Shown here: positions 30,302 through 41,879 of the stretch, in pieces
Layout: every line of letters begins with the position of its first letter
Numbering within the stretch: the first letter of the stretch is position 1
From: Pseudomonas fluvialis
GTDB taxonomy: Bacteria; Pseudomonadota; Gammaproteobacteria; Pseudomonadales; Pseudomonadaceae
Length of the DNA: 64,000 nucleotides
Reading direction: 5' to 3'
NCBI RefSeq assembly: GCF_002234375.1
Contig: NZ_NMQV01000004.1
Coordinates: 1-64,000 of the forward strand
Made by a program: the position numbers and the translations under genes
Notes under the pieces: generated by a model
Told to the model about the DNA's origin: nothing
Database searches by the model: none
What the model saw: only the letters and a program-made list of their open reading frames with translations

Positions 30302-31303
30302 ATGCAGGTTCGCAAGACGCTTCTCGCTGCACTGACACTTTCCGCCCTGGCCGCTCCGGCGTTTGCTGCCGATGAAGTCGTGGTCTACTCCGCGCGGATC
30401 GATGAGCTGATCAAGCCGGTGTTTGACGCCTACACCGCGAAGACCGGGGTCAAGGTAAAGTTCATCACCGACAAGGAGGCGCCGTTGCTGGCCCGCCTCA
30501 AGGCCGAAGGGCAGAACACCCCGGCTGACCTGCTGATCACCGTGGATGCCGGCAACCTCTGGCAGGCCGAGCAGGAAGGTGTCCTGAAGTCCCTCGCTTC
30601 GCCGGTCATCGAAGCCAACATTCCCGCGCAGTACCGTTCCAGCACCGGTGCCTGGACGGGCCTGTCGCTGCGCGCCCGGACCATTTTCTACTCGCCGGAA
30701 CGCGTCAAGCCGGAAGAACTGTCGACCTACGAAGCGCTGGCCGACAAGTCGTGGGAAGGCCGCCTGTGCCTGCGTACCAGCAAGAAGGTCTACAACCAGT
30801 CGCTGACCGCCACGCTGATCGAAACCCATGGCGCGGAAAAGACCGAGCAGATCGTCAAGGGCTGGATCAACAACTTGGCGACTGATGTATTCGCCGACGA
30901 CACGGCGCTGCTGCAGGCCATCGATGCCGGGCAGTGCGACGTGGGTATTGCCAACACCTATTACTACGGTCGTCTGGCCAAGCAGCAGCCGGGCCTCAAG
31001 GTCAAGCCGTTCTGGCCGAACCAGGCTGACCGTGGCGTACACGTCAACCTGTCCGGTGCCGGTGTGACCCTGCATGCGCCGCATGCCGCCGAAGCGCAGA
31101 AACTGCTGGAGTGGATGACCAGTGCCGAGGCGCAGAACCTGTTCGCTGATGCCAACCAGGAATACCCGGCCAACCCGGCGATCAAGCCGTCTGCCGAAGT
31201 GGCGGCCTGGGGTGAGTTCAAGGCCGATGCCGTAGCCATGGAAGTGGCCGGCAAGCGCCAGGCCGAAGCGACCATGCTGATGGATCGCGCCGGCTGGAAA
31301 TAA
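30302..31303 (+). CDS. Ferric iron ABC transporter periplasmic binding protein (FutA/FbpA type)
   Basis: A 333-residue exported protein with a clear signal peptide ([19 protein letters not shown]). The mature part starts [19 protein letters not shown] and contains the ferric-binding tyrosine region [10 protein letters not shown], as in FutA1/FbpA-class proteins. It should capture Fe3+ in the periplasm for the permease gene downstream. ATG 30302 is chosen for the signal peptide; the upstream frame extension carries the promoter. An ATPase subunit is not encoded in the window. Confidence 0.9.
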   Translation: MQVRKTLLAALTLSALAAPAFAADEVVVYSARIDELIKPVFDAYTAKTGVKVKFITDKEAPLLARLKAEGQNTPADLLITVDAGNLWQAEQEGVLKSLASPVIEANIPAQYRSSTGAWTGLSLRARTIFYSPERVKPEELSTYEALADKSWEGRLCLRTSKKVYNQSLTATLIETHGAEKTEQIVKGWINNLATDVFADDTALLQAIDAGQCDVGIANTYYYGRLAKQQPGLKVKPFWPNQADRGVHVNLSGAGVTLHAPHAAEAQKLLEWMTSAEAQNLFADANQEYPANPAIKPSAEVAAWGEFKADAVAMEVAGKRQAEATMLMDRAGWK

Positions 31304-31396
31304 GTCTGCCGGCGGGAGGCCGAATTGTTCCGCTATCCCGCTCGGGCTTGACTTTCCGCAAGCCGTAACAGCCCCTGCTTGCGGTTATACTGCTGC

Positions 31397-31425
31397 GCCC
31401 CGGCCGGTCCGGGGCGTGGTCTTTT
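31397..31425 (+). terminator. Possible intrinsic terminator or attenuator between binding protein and permease genes
   Basis: A perfect seven-base stem GCCCCGG/CCGGGGC with a five-base loop (31397-31415) is followed by GTGGTCTTTT. The U-run is short and set back by several bases, so partial termination is more likely than complete. It would leave the binding protein more abundant than the permease, a common need in ABC importers. Confidence 0.4.
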
Positions 31426-31443
31426 CTGCGCCGAGGAGTCTGC

Positions 31444-33051
31444 GTGGCCCATCCCGTTCAGTACCGCTGGTATCCCATCGTCTGTGCCATTGCGGCCCTG
31501 GTGCTGCTGCCGCTGTCGGTGCTGCTGTTGTCCTGGCATGAGGTCGACGCGACGATCTGGGCGCATCTCTGGCAAACCCAGTTGCCACGGTTGATCGGCA
31601 ATACCCTGGTGCTGGTGCTCGGGGTGGCCGTGGGGGTGACCCTGCTGGGTGTCAGCCTGGCCTGGCTGACCAGCCTTTGTGAGTTTCCCGGGCGGCGCTG
31701 GCTGGATTGGGCGCTGATGCTGCCGTTTGCCATTCCCGCCTATGTGCTGGCTTTCGTGTTTGTCGGTCTGCTGGACTTTGCCGGGCCGTTGCAGACGCTG
31801 CTGCGCGAGTGGCTGGGCAGTGACCTGCGCCTGCCGCGGGTGCGCTCCACCGGCGGGGTGATCATCGTGCTGGTGCTGGTCTTCTATCCCTATGTATACC
31901 TGCTGGCGCGTGGTGCCTTCCTGGCCCAGGGCAAGGGGTTGATGGAAGCGGCACGGGTCCTCGGTCTGTCACCCTGGCAGGCCTTCTGGCGGGTGGCGTT
32001 GCCGATGGCGCGCCCGGCCATCGGTGCCGGCCTGGCCCTGGCGATCATGGAGACCCTGGCCGATTTCGGCGCGGTCGCAGTATTCAATTTCGATACCTTC
32101 ACCACGGCCATCTACAAGACCTGGTACAGCTTCTACAGCCTGTCCAGCGCCACCCAGCTGGCCAGCCTGTTGCTGTTGTTCGTCGCCCTGGTGCTATATG
32201 GCGAGAAGCGCGCGCGCGGCCATGTGCGCAGCGCCAACGAGCGGCCACGCAGCAAGGCGCTGTATCGCCTGCGCGGCTGGCGGGCCTGGGCGGCCAGTGC
32301 CTGGTGTGGCCTGGTGCTGTTGTGTGCCTTCATTATTCCGCTCCTGCAGTTGCTGGTATGGTTCTGGCAGCGCGGGCGTTTTGACCTGGATGAGCGGTAC
32401 ACGGCGTTGATCCTGCATACCCTGTACTTGGGCGGCATGGCGGCATTGCTCACGGTCACCGTGGCCTTGTTGCTGGTCTTTGCCCTGCGCCTGGCGCCGC
32501 GCCGGCCGGTGCGTGCGGCGGTCGGCCTGGCCAACCTGGGCTATGCGTTGCCGGGTTCGCTGCTGGCCGTGTCGATCATGCTGGCCTTCAGCTACCTGGA
32601 TAACCAGCTGGTCATCCCGCTTTCGCAGTGGCTGGGTGGCGCGGCCAAGCCGCTGTTGTTGGGGAGTGTCGGTGCCCTGTTACTGGCTTATCTGATCCGT
32701 TTCATGGCGGTGGCCTTCGGCCCGCTGGAAAACGCCCTGGGGCGTATCCGTCCGTCGCTTCCGGAAGCCTCGCGCAGCCTCGGGGTGGGTAGCTGGCGGC
32801 TGTTCCTGCGCGTCTATTTGCCGCTGTTGCTGCCCGGGGTGCTGTCTGCCGCCCTGTTGGTGTTCGTCGATGTGCTCAAGGAGATGCCGGCCACCCTGCT
32901 GATGCGCCCATTCGGCTGGGATACCCTGGCTGTGCGGGTATTCGAGATGACCAGCGAGGGCGAATGGGCGCGTGCCGCGCTGCCGGCACTGACCCTGGTG
33001 CTGGTTGGCCTGTTGCCGGTGGTGCTACTGATTCGCCGATCCCGTCGCTGA
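31444..33051 (+). CDS. Ferric iron ABC transporter permease (FbpB type)
   Basis: A 535-residue inner-membrane permease with two fused BPD-transp-1 domains and about twelve hydrophobic spans, the FbpB/SfuB layout. EAA-type loops are visible in each half: EAARVLGLSPWQAFWRVALPMARP and PEASRSLGVGSWRLFLRVYLPLLLPG. The start is GTG 31444 with GAGGAG upstream. It should move Fe3+ delivered by the binding protein 140 bases upstream, powered by an ATPase encoded elsewhere. It is followed by the gcv operon promoter. Confidence 0.9.
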   Translation: MAHPVQYRWYPIVCAIAALVLLPLSVLLLSWHEVDATIWAHLWQTQLPRLIGNTLVLVLGVAVGVTLLGVSLAWLTSLCEFPGRRWLDWALMLPFAIPAYVLAFVFVGLLDFAGPLQTLLREWLGSDLRLPRVRSTGGVIIVLVLVFYPYVYLLARGAFLAQGKGLMEAARVLGLSPWQAFWRVALPMARPAIGAGLALAIMETLADFGAVAVFNFDTFTTAIYKTWYSFYSLSSATQLASLLLLFVALVLYGEKRARGHVRSANERPRSKALYRLRGWRAWAASAWCGLVLLCAFIIPLLQLLVWFWQRGRFDLDERYTALILHTLYLGGMAALLTVTVALLLVFALRLAPRRPVRAAVGLANLGYALPGSLLAVSIMLAFSYLDNQLVIPLSQWLGGAAKPLLLGSVGALLLAYLIRFMAVAFGPLENALGRIRPSLPEASRSLGVGSWRLFLRVYLPLLLPGVLSAALLVFVDVLKEMPATLLMRPFGWDTLAVRVFEMTSEGEWARAALPALTLVLVGLLPVVLLIRRSRR

Positions 33052-33069
33052 GCGCATCGGTCAGGCGGG

Positions 33070-33098
33070 ATGACCGGGCGGGGGGTTGCGGCTACAAT
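33070..33098 (+). promoter_or_regulatory. Candidate sigma70 promoter of the gcvTHP genes
   Basis: ATGACC at 33070-33075 and TACAAT at 33093-33098 are 17 bases apart, giving a start point near 33105 and a leader of about 30 bases before the gcvT ATG. The leader is too short for a glycine riboswitch. Confidence 0.5.
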
Positions 33099-33135
33099 GC
33101 GCGCCACCTGAAACCCGGTACTTGCGGAGTCATGC

Positions 33136-34218
33136 ATGGGACAGCGCACACCTCTCTACGACCAACATGTCGCCCTGGGCGCCAAGATGGTCGATTTCGG
33201 CGGCTGGGATATGCCGCTGCACTACGGCTCGCAGGTCGAGGAGCACCATCAGGTGCGTCGCGACTGCGGGGTGTTCGATGTCTCGCACATGACCGTGGTG
33301 GATGTCTGCGGTGCGCAGGCCAAGGCCTGGCTGCAACACCTGCTGGCCAATGACGTCGAGCGCCTGCAGACGATGGGCAAGGCTCTGTACAGCGCCATGC
33401 TCAACCCCGCAGGCGGGGTGATCGATGACCTGATCGTCTACCTGACGCCGCACGGCTATCGCCTGGTGGTGAATGCCGGCACCCGCGATAAGGACCTGGC
33501 CTGGATGCAGTCGCAGCTTGGCGACTATGCGGTGGAGCTGCGTGAGCGTGCCGAGCTGGCCATGCTGGCCATTCAGGGCCCGCACGCACGTGCCCGCACC
33601 GCCGAGCTGGTCAGCCCGTCGCGCGCCGAACTGATCCACAGCCTCAAGCCTTTCCAGGGCCTGGCCGATGGCGAATGGTTCATCGCACGCACCGGCTACA
33701 CCGGTGAAGATGGCCTGGAGATCATCCTGCCGGCCAGTGAAGCGGTGGACTTCCTCGGCGAGCTGCTGGGCGCCGGCATCGCCCCGATTGGTCTGGGGGC
33801 ACGCGATACGCTGCGCCTGGAAGCCGGCATGAACCTGTATGGCCAGGACATGGACGAGCAGGTGTCGCCGCTGGTCGCCAACATGGCCTGGACTATTGCC
33901 TGGGAACCGGCCTCGCGTGATTTCATTGGCCGCGAGGCCTTGCAGGCCGAGCGCGCGGCCGGCGTGGCCAGCAAGCTGGTCGGCCTGGTGCTGGAAGAGC
34001 GTGGCGTGCTGCGCGCCCACCAGGTGGTGCGTGTCGAAGGCGTGGGCGAGGGGGAGATCACCAGCGGCAGCTTTTCCCCGACCCTGGGCAAGTCGATTGC
34101 CCTGGCCCGCGTGCCGTTGGCCACCGGCGAGCGTGCTGAAGTGGAAATCCGTGGTAAGTGGTATCCGGTGCGTGTCGTTCAGCCGAACTTCGTGCGCCAT
34201 GGCAAAGCGCTGATCTGA
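33136..34218 (+). CDS. gcvT: Glycine cleavage system T protein (aminomethyltransferase)
   Basis: A 360-residue tetrahydrofolate-dependent aminomethyltransferase that releases ammonia and forms methylene-THF from the aminomethyl-lipoyl H protein. Family motifs include the opening [45 protein letters not shown] and the C-terminal [15 protein letters not shown] 33136 follows a GCGGAG ribosome site. It is the first gene of gcvT-gcvH-gcvP; a weak GCCGG/CCGGC hairpin is present in the 53 bases before gcvH. Confidence 0.95.
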   Translation: MGQRTPLYDQHVALGAKMVDFGGWDMPLHYGSQVEEHHQVRRDCGVFDVSHMTVVDVCGAQAKAWLQHLLANDVERLQTMGKALYSAMLNPAGGVIDDLIVYLTPHGYRLVVNAGTRDKDLAWMQSQLGDYAVELRERAELAMLAIQGPHARARTAELVSPSRAELIHSLKPFQGLADGEWFIARTGYTGEDGLEIILPASEAVDFLGELLGAGIAPIGLGARDTLRLEAGMNLYGQDMDEQVSPLVANMAWTIAWEPASRDFIGREALQAERAAGVASKLVGLVLEERGVLRAHQVVRVEGVGEGEITSGSFSPTLGKSIALARVPLATGERAEVEIRGKWYPVRVVQPNFVRHGKALI

Positions 34219-34271
34219 ATTCCCTTTTTTGCCGGTGGCCAGGCTGCCGGCGCTTTCTTGAGGACACAAGC

Positions 34272-34661
34272 ATGAGCAATATCCCCGCTGATCTGCGTTA
34301 TGCCGCGAGCCACGAATGGGCGCGCCTGGAAAATGATGGCACGGTGTTCGTGGGTATCTCCGATCATGCCCAGGAAGCCCTGGGCGACGTGGTCTACGTC
34401 GAGCTGCCGGAAGTCGGCGCCCAGCTGGCCGCCGGCCAGGAAGCCGGTGTAGTGGAGTCGGTGAAGGCCGCATCGGACATTTACGCACCGCTGGCGGGCG
34501 AAGTACTGGCAGTCAATCAGGCGCTGGTCGACAACCCCGAGCTGGTCAATAGCGATCCCTATGGCAGCTGGTTCTTCCAGCTCAAGCCGAGTGATGTCAG
34601 CGAGCTGGATGCGTTGCTCGATGCCGATGGCTACCGGGCTGCGGCTGAAGCCGACGCCTGA
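34272..34661 (+). CDS. gcvH: Glycine cleavage system H protein
   Basis: A 129-residue lipoyl carrier protein that shuttles the aminomethyl group between P, T and L proteins. The lipoylated lysine is Lys65 in [13 protein letters not shown]. The opening [20 protein letters not shown] and the end [11 protein letters not shown] are typical. TTGAGGACACAAGC before ATG 34272 provides the ribosome site. It lies between gcvT and gcvP. Confidence 0.96.
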   Translation: MSNIPADLRYAASHEWARLENDGTVFVGISDHAQEALGDVVYVELPEVGAQLAAGQEAGVVESVKAASDIYAPLAGEVLAVNQALVDNPELVNSDPYGSWFFQLKPSDVSELDALLDADGYRAAAEADA

Positions 34662-34675
34662 TTCCCTGCTGTGTG

Positions 34676-34709
34676 CAAAGCCCTGACTTGTCGGGGCTTT
34701 GTCTTTTCT
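34676..34709 (+). terminator. Intrinsic terminator-like hairpin between gcvH and gcvP
   Basis: A perfect eight-base stem CAAAGCCC/GGGCTTTG (34676-34683 and 34694-34701) with a ten-base loop is followed directly by TCTTTTCTT. It would reduce transcription into gcvP relative to gcvT and gcvH unless gcvP has its own promoter. Confidence 0.55.
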
Positions 34710-34723
34710 TGAGGTCACCCCGC

Positions 34724-37597
<2,874 letters not shown>

Positions 37598-37626
37598 TCA
37601 GGCCTGTCGTCTCAGCCAACAGTTGC

Positions 37627-37857
37627 TCAGTCAGCCGGCTTGAGTTGCAGGCGGGGCAGCAGGAGCAGTAGAAACAGGTTCATCAGTAGGTAGATCACGC
37701 TTTGCAGGGTGCTGAGCAGGCGCATCAGCGGCTCAGGCAGCAATTCGTAGAAGGAAAAACCGCTGAGGGTGCGCAGGGCATCGTCGCCCAGCCAGAACAG
37801 GTTGAAGGCAATGGCGGCGATGAAGATGGCGCGCAGCAGAGGGATGGGGTCGTGCAT
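37627..37857 (-). CDS. 76-residue two-span membrane protein
   Basis: I do not recognise the family. The sequence has two hydrophobic segments (about residues 8-25 and 50-68, LQSVIYLLMNLFLLLLLP) separated by an amphipathic stretch, so it is probably an inner-membrane hairpin. It starts 28 bases after the NfeD-type gene on the same strand and has a GGAGCCACC segment upstream of the ATG, which makes it the third gene of the stomatin-NfeD operon. A role with those scaffold proteins is inferred from position only. Confidence 0.65.
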   Translation of the reverse strand: MHDPIPLLRAIFIAAIAFNLFWLGDDALRTLSGFSFYELLPEPLMRLLSTLQSVIYLLMNLFLLLLLPRLQLKPAD

Positions 37858-37885
37858 GGTGGCTCCTTGCCAAGAGAGTGAGAGG

Positions 37886-38335
37886 TCAGCAGGCTTCGAC
37901 GTGCAGGATCACGCCTTGCTGGCTGACCACGCGTACCGTTGCACCGGCTGGCAGGTCGTTCCCGGCCACCAGCCAGAGGCTATCGCCGGCTTTGATCTTG
38001 CCATGCCCGGCGACTATCGCCTCATGCAGGGTGAAGGTGCGTCCGAGCAGTTCGCTGCCGCGCTGGTTAAGCCCGGGCTGGTCACTGCTGCGGGCCTGGC
38101 TGCTGCGCTGGCGCCGCCACCAGACGATGGCGGTGCACAACGAAAACAGCGCGAACAGAATGTATTGCGCCGCCCAGGGCAGTTCGGGAAACAGGTAGCC
38201 GAGCAGGCCAACGCCGGCTGCGGCAATGCCCATCCACAGCAGGTAGCCACCGGTGCCGAACACTTCGAGGATCAGGAGCAGGGTGCCGAAGGCCAGCCAG
38301 TCCCAGAATGTCAGGTTCTGCAAGTACTCAAGCAT
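37886..38335 (-). CDS. NfeD-family membrane protein
   Basis: A 149-residue short-form NfeD protein: membrane spans at about residues 12-45 and 50-70 (LLLILEVFGTGGYLLWMGIA, YILFALFSLCTAIVWW), then a C-terminal OB-fold (LLGRTFTLHEAIVAGHGKI, GATVRVVSQQGVILHV). NfeD proteins pair with SPFH/stomatin proteins to form membrane scaffold complexes. It starts two bases from the stop of the stomatin gene, the typical gene pair. Confidence 0.9.
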   Translation of the reverse strand: MLEYLQNLTFWDWLAFGTLLLILEVFGTGGYLLWMGIAAAGVGLLGYLFPELPWAAQYILFALFSLCTAIVWWRRQRSSQARSSDQPGLNQRGSELLGRTFTLHEAIVAGHGKIKAGDSLWLVAGNDLPAGATVRVVSQQGVILHVEAC

Positions 38336-38337
38336 GC

Positions 38338-39261
38338 TTACTGACCTTCCCGCGCGTTGAAGGTGGCCTTGACGATCTCACCGATACCGCCGACTGCGCC
38401 AATCACCTGGCTGGCCTCCAGCGGCATCAGCACGACCTTGCTGTTGTTGGCGCTGGCCAGCTTGCCCAGGGCGTCCACGTATTTCTGCGCGACGAAATAG
38501 TTGACTGCCTGCACATTGCCTCGGGCAATCGCCTCGGACACCATGCGCGTAGCCTCGGCTTCCGCCTGCGCGGCGCGCTCGCGGGCCTCGGCTTCGAGGA
38601 AGGCTGCCTGGCGCTCACCCTCGGCCTTGAGAATCTGCGCCTGCTTCTCGCCCTCGGCGGTGAGAATTTCCGCGGCGCGCTTGCCCTCGGCTTCGAGGAT
38701 CTGCGCGCGCTTGAGTCGTTCAGCCTTCATCTGGCTGGCCATGGCTTCGACCAGATCGGCGGGCGGGCTGATGTCCTTGATCTCGATGCGGGTGATCTTG
38801 ATGCCCCAGGGGGCGGTGGCTTCGTCCACGGTCTTGAGCAGGCGCTCGTTGATCGCGTCGCGCTGGCTGAGCATGGCGTCCAGCTCCATGGAGCCGAGTA
38901 CGGTGCGGATATTGGTCATCACCAGGTTGCGGATGGCGTGTTCGAGGTTGTTGACCTCATAGGCGGCCTGCGCGGCATTGATCACCTGATAGAAGCACAC
39001 CGCATCGATCTGCACGATGGCATTGTCGGCGCTGATCACTTCCTGGGGCGGGACATCCAGCACGGTTTCCATGACGTTGAGTTTGCGGCCGATACGATCC
39101 ATCACCGGGATGATGATGTTCAGTCCGGGACGCAGGGTGTGCGTGTAGCGACCGAAGCGTTCGACTGTCCACTGGTCGCCCTGCGGGACGACCTTGAACC
39201 CCATGAAAATGATGGCGATGGCAAGCCCGACGAAGAGAAAAACGACACTGGCAAGCTCCAT
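38338..39261 (-). CDS. qmcA: SPFH/stomatin-family protein (QmcA-like)
   Basis: A 307-residue membrane scaffold protein. It has one N-terminal span ([17 protein letters not shown]), the SPFH domain (residues 25-190, with [19 protein letters not shown] and [15 protein letters not shown]) and an Ala/Glu-rich coiled coil (about 190-260) made of repeated LEAEG/AEGE units. Such proteins form large cages around membrane proteases. It is first in the operon with NfeD. A TGAGTCA-free, short upstream region of about 80 bases separates it from the L,D-transpeptidase gene. Confidence 0.9.
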   Translation of the reverse strand: MELASVVFLFVGLAIAIIFMGFKVVPQGDQWTVERFGRYTHTLRPGLNIIIPVMDRIGRKLNVMETVLDVPPQEVISADNAIVQIDAVCFYQVINAAQAAYEVNNLEHAIRNLVMTNIRTVLGSMELDAMLSQRDAINERLLKTVDEATAPWGIKITRIEIKDISPPADLVEAMASQMKAERLKRAQILEAEGKRAAEILTAEGEKQAQILKAEGERQAAFLEAEARERAAQAEAEATRMVSEAIARGNVQAVNYFVAQKYVDALGKLASANNSKVVLMPLEASQVIGAVGGIGEIVKATFNAREGQ

Positions 39262-39343
39262 GGCAACACTCCTTGTGACTAGTTGATAGGCAGTCTAGCG
39301 CGGCGCGCATGCTGGCACTGGGCCTGCTTCGCCGCGTCCTCGA

Positions 39344-40930
39344 TCAGTGGGCCTGGCGCAGGCGGGCCGATAGCTGGGCATCGCGTGCGTAGATGTCCTT
39401 GCGCAGGATCAGCCGCCCTTGTTCATCCACCGCTGCCGTCCAGTAGGCCATGAGGATAGTGACCGGCTGGCGCAGGTTGTACTGGCTGGTCTTGCCGCTG
39501 TCCAGGCGTGCAGCCAGTGGCGCGCGCTCCGCTTCGTCAAGCAGCAGCGGGAGCAACTGCAGGATGCCTTCGACCCGCACGCAGCCGGAGCTGAACGCGC
39601 GTGGTGATTTCTCGAACAGGCGCTGACTGGGGGTGTCGTGCAGGTATACGGAGAACGGGTTGGGGAAGCGGATGGCCAGTTTTCCCAGTGGGTTCCGCGG
39701 CCCGGCGGCCTGGCGCAGGATGATCGGTCCGGGACGTTGCCAGTCGATGAAGTAGGGCTCCAGCAGGTTGCCCTGCTGGTCGAGTACCTGCAGGTCGTTG
39801 CGCGCGAGGAATTCGATGTCGCGGCGAATTTCCGGCAGCTTGTCTTCGCGCAGGATGGTCGGCGGGACGGTCCAGGTCGGATTGAGGGTCAGGCGGTTGA
39901 CCCGTGATTTGAGCTGCGGGGTCTGGCGTACGGCGCGGCCGACCTGGGTACGCCCCTGCCATTGCAGTTGGCCACCCTGGTAGTAGCTGAGCAGGCCGCC
40001 GGCGATGTCCACCAGCAGCAGGTCAGGCTCCATCTCGGCGCTCAGCCAGCGCCAGCGTTCAAGGTTGGCGCGCAGCTGCTCAAGGCGCGCGGCGAACGGC
40101 TGGTTGAGGGCCGCCAGGGTGTCGGCGCCGATGATGGCGTCGTCCTGCAGGCCATGCAGTTGCTGGAACTGGCGTACGGCGCTGGCCACGCTTTCGCTGT
40201 ACAAGGTCGCGCTGGGCGTATCGGCGGGCAGGTAGCCGTCGGCCTGCAGACGCTGGATCAGGATAGGGATGCGCGGGTCGTGCATGCCCGGCTTGAGCAG
40301 GCGTCCGGCCTCGATGAGCGGCCACTCTGCGGGGCTCTGTTGGCGCAGGCTGGCATAGGCGCGGCGCAGTTGCAGATAGTGCGACTGGCTGGGGCGGGCG
40401 GCCGCAAAGGCGTTGGCTACCTTGTCCAGGCCTTGCCAGGCAATGCTCAGCAGGCTGGGACGTGTGCTGGCAGGAAGGCTTTCCGCGCGCCACAGGCTCT
40501 CGCGCTGCTCAAGCGGCAGGCGCCCCTGGTAAAGGTGTTGGAGTGCCAGCAGGTAACTGTGGCTGGCCAGCAGCTCGGCGCACGCCTCGGCCTGGCTGTC
40601 CGCCTGGCGCTGTAGTTGCGCTTGCAGCAGGGAAAGCTGGTAGGGGGTAAGATCGAGGCCGTCGTCAGCCAGTTGCTGCAGTTCATGCAGCAGATCCAGG
40701 CGACGGCCCGCGTCTTGCCAGAGCGGGACAAATTGTCGCTGGGCATAGAACTCGTGAAGCAGGCCGGGAGCCTGCAGGGCCACAGCCGGCAGCGCCGCAG
40801 TACAAGCCGTGGCGTGGCCGGAAAAGGCCTCGCGCAGGGCATCCTGGGTAGCCTGTTGATTGGCCAGCAGGGATACTGGAAGCAGTAAACCGACCAGTAG
40901 CCCTAGGCAGGCTGCATGTTTTTTGTACAA
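39344..40930 (-). CDS. L,D-transpeptidase of the YcbB/LdtD type
   Basis: A 528-residue periplasmic enzyme that makes 3-3 crosslinks in peptidoglycan. It has a signal peptide (HAACLGLLVGLLLPVSLLA), a peptidoglycan-binding domain (about residues 255-305, LQADGYLPADT to GADTLAALN) and a YkuD catalytic domain with the nucleophile Cys in FSSGCVRVEG. I chose TTG 40930: it is preceded by GGAG with a seven-base spacer, gives a clean signal peptide, and lies downstream of a TATACT -10 box. The upstream ATG at 41014 lies before that box and would add a non-signal leader. It is divergent from the next gene. Confidence 0.85.
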   Translation of the reverse strand: MYKKHAACLGLLVGLLLPVSLLANQQATQDALREAFSGHATACTAALPAVALQAPGLLHEFYAQRQFVPLWQDAGRRLDLLHELQQLADDGLDLTPYQLSLLQAQLQRQADSQAEACAELLASHSYLLALQHLYQGRLPLEQRESLWRAESLPASTRPSLLSIAWQGLDKVANAFAAARPSQSHYLQLRRAYASLRQQSPAEWPLIEAGRLLKPGMHDPRIPILIQRLQADGYLPADTPSATLYSESVASAVRQFQQLHGLQDDAIIGADTLAALNQPFAARLEQLRANLERWRWLSAEMEPDLLLVDIAGGLLSYYQGGQLQWQGRTQVGRAVRQTPQLKSRVNRLTLNPTWTVPPTILREDKLPEIRRDIEFLARNDLQVLDQQGNLLEPYFIDWQRPGPIILRQAAGPRNPLGKLAIRFPNPFSVYLHDTPSQRLFEKSPRAFSSGCVRVEGILQLLPLLLDEAERAPLAARLDSGKTSQYNLRQPVTILMAYWTAAVDEQGRLILRKDIYARDAQLSARLRQAH

Positions 40931-40991
40931 TCGCTCGCTCCAATCCGTGGCACAGTGACGGGCCTGCTGGTGCAGGGCCGCGCTGCCATGA

Positions 40992-40999
40992 AGTATAAG
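40992..40999. promoter_or_regulatory. Overlapping divergent -10 boxes between the two L,D-transpeptidase-type genes
   Basis: AGTATAAG contains TATACT on the minus strand (40992-40997) and TATAAG on the plus strand (40994-40999). The -35 regions on both sides are weak. If used, the two divergent genes share one promoter core and could compete for polymerase. Confidence 0.4.
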
Positions 41000-41057
41000 C
41001 AAGTAGACCAACAAGACAGGATGTCACGGCGCGTCTTTTTTCTGGGGCTCTCCACGC

Positions 41058-41765
41058 ATGATCCGTTTGTTCGGCCAATTCATCGGCTGTCTGGCCCTGT
41101 CCGGCCTGTTGTGGCTGCCTGCACAGGCTGCCAGCAATGTGCGGCAGGCGGCCTCGCCGCTATTCAACGAGCTGTCGCGTGCGGCACCGGGGCTGGATCG
41201 CGAAGTCCTGCGGCATGCCCTGGCGGCCATGCAGTGTGCGGTGAACAATGGCCAGCCGGCGGCGCAGCGCTTGGCCGTCATCGATTATTCCCGTCCTTCT
41301 ACCGAGCGTCGCCTGTGGCTCTTCGACCTGCAGCGCAAGCGCGTCCTGTTGCGCGATTACGTGGCGCATGGCCGGCGTTCCGGGGAGAACTACGCGACGC
41401 AGTTTTCCAATAGCCTGGGTAGCTATCAGACCAGCCTGGGCCTGTTCCGTACCGCCGAAAGCTATCACGGCAAGCATGGCTATTCGTTGCGTATGGATGG
41501 TTTGCAACCGGGGGTCAACGACCGTGCCCGCGAACGGGCCATCGTCATTCACGGGGCGCCTTACGTCGATCCGCGCCTGGCGCAAAGCCAGGGGCGCATT
41601 GGGCGCAGCCTGGGCTGTCCGGCGGTGCGCCCGGAAGTGGCGCGCATGGTGGTCGACAAGCTCAAGGGCGGGCAATTCCTGTTTGCCTGGCATCCGCGTC
41701 AGGCCTGGGCACGCAACGCGGCCTACTTCAACTGCAAGCCCCAGCAGCTGGCCGGCTTACGCTGA
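41058..41765 (+). CDS. Murein L,D-transpeptidase catalytic domain family protein (PF13645 type)
   Basis: A 235-residue exported protein with a signal peptide (LSGLLWLPAQAA). The domain is the murein L,D-transpeptidase-like type: LAVIDYSRPSTERRLWLFDL, VAHGRRSGENYATQFSN, IVIHGAPYVDP and the Cys motif GRSLGCPAVRPE. It probably acts on peptidoglycan in the periplasm, though activity of this subfamily is not well established. It is divergent from the YcbB-type gene, so two different wall crosslinking-type proteins sit side by side. The ribosome site is weak. Confidence 0.82.
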   Translation: MIRLFGQFIGCLALSGLLWLPAQAASNVRQAASPLFNELSRAAPGLDREVLRHALAAMQCAVNNGQPAAQRLAVIDYSRPSTERRLWLFDLQRKRVLLRDYVAHGRRSGENYATQFSNSLGSYQTSLGLFRTAESYHGKHGYSLRMDGLQPGVNDRARERAIVIHGAPYVDPRLAQSQGRIGRSLGCPAVRPEVARMVVDKLKGGQFLFAWHPRQAWARNAAYFNCKPQQLAGLR

Positions 41766-41879
41766 GTTGCCGGCGCGGCGCGCGCGTGCTGGCTGCGGGT
41801 GCGTAGCGGGCAGGCGACAAGCCGCCCGCCGACTGGCTAGACTCTGCCATGACCGACCTTTTCCTGCCGCAGGTGTCCG

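Noticed and set aside
33052-33135. Glycine riboswitch before gcvT
   Set aside because: Only 84 bases separate the genes and they include a plausible promoter, leaving about 30 bases of leader, too short for the aptamer.
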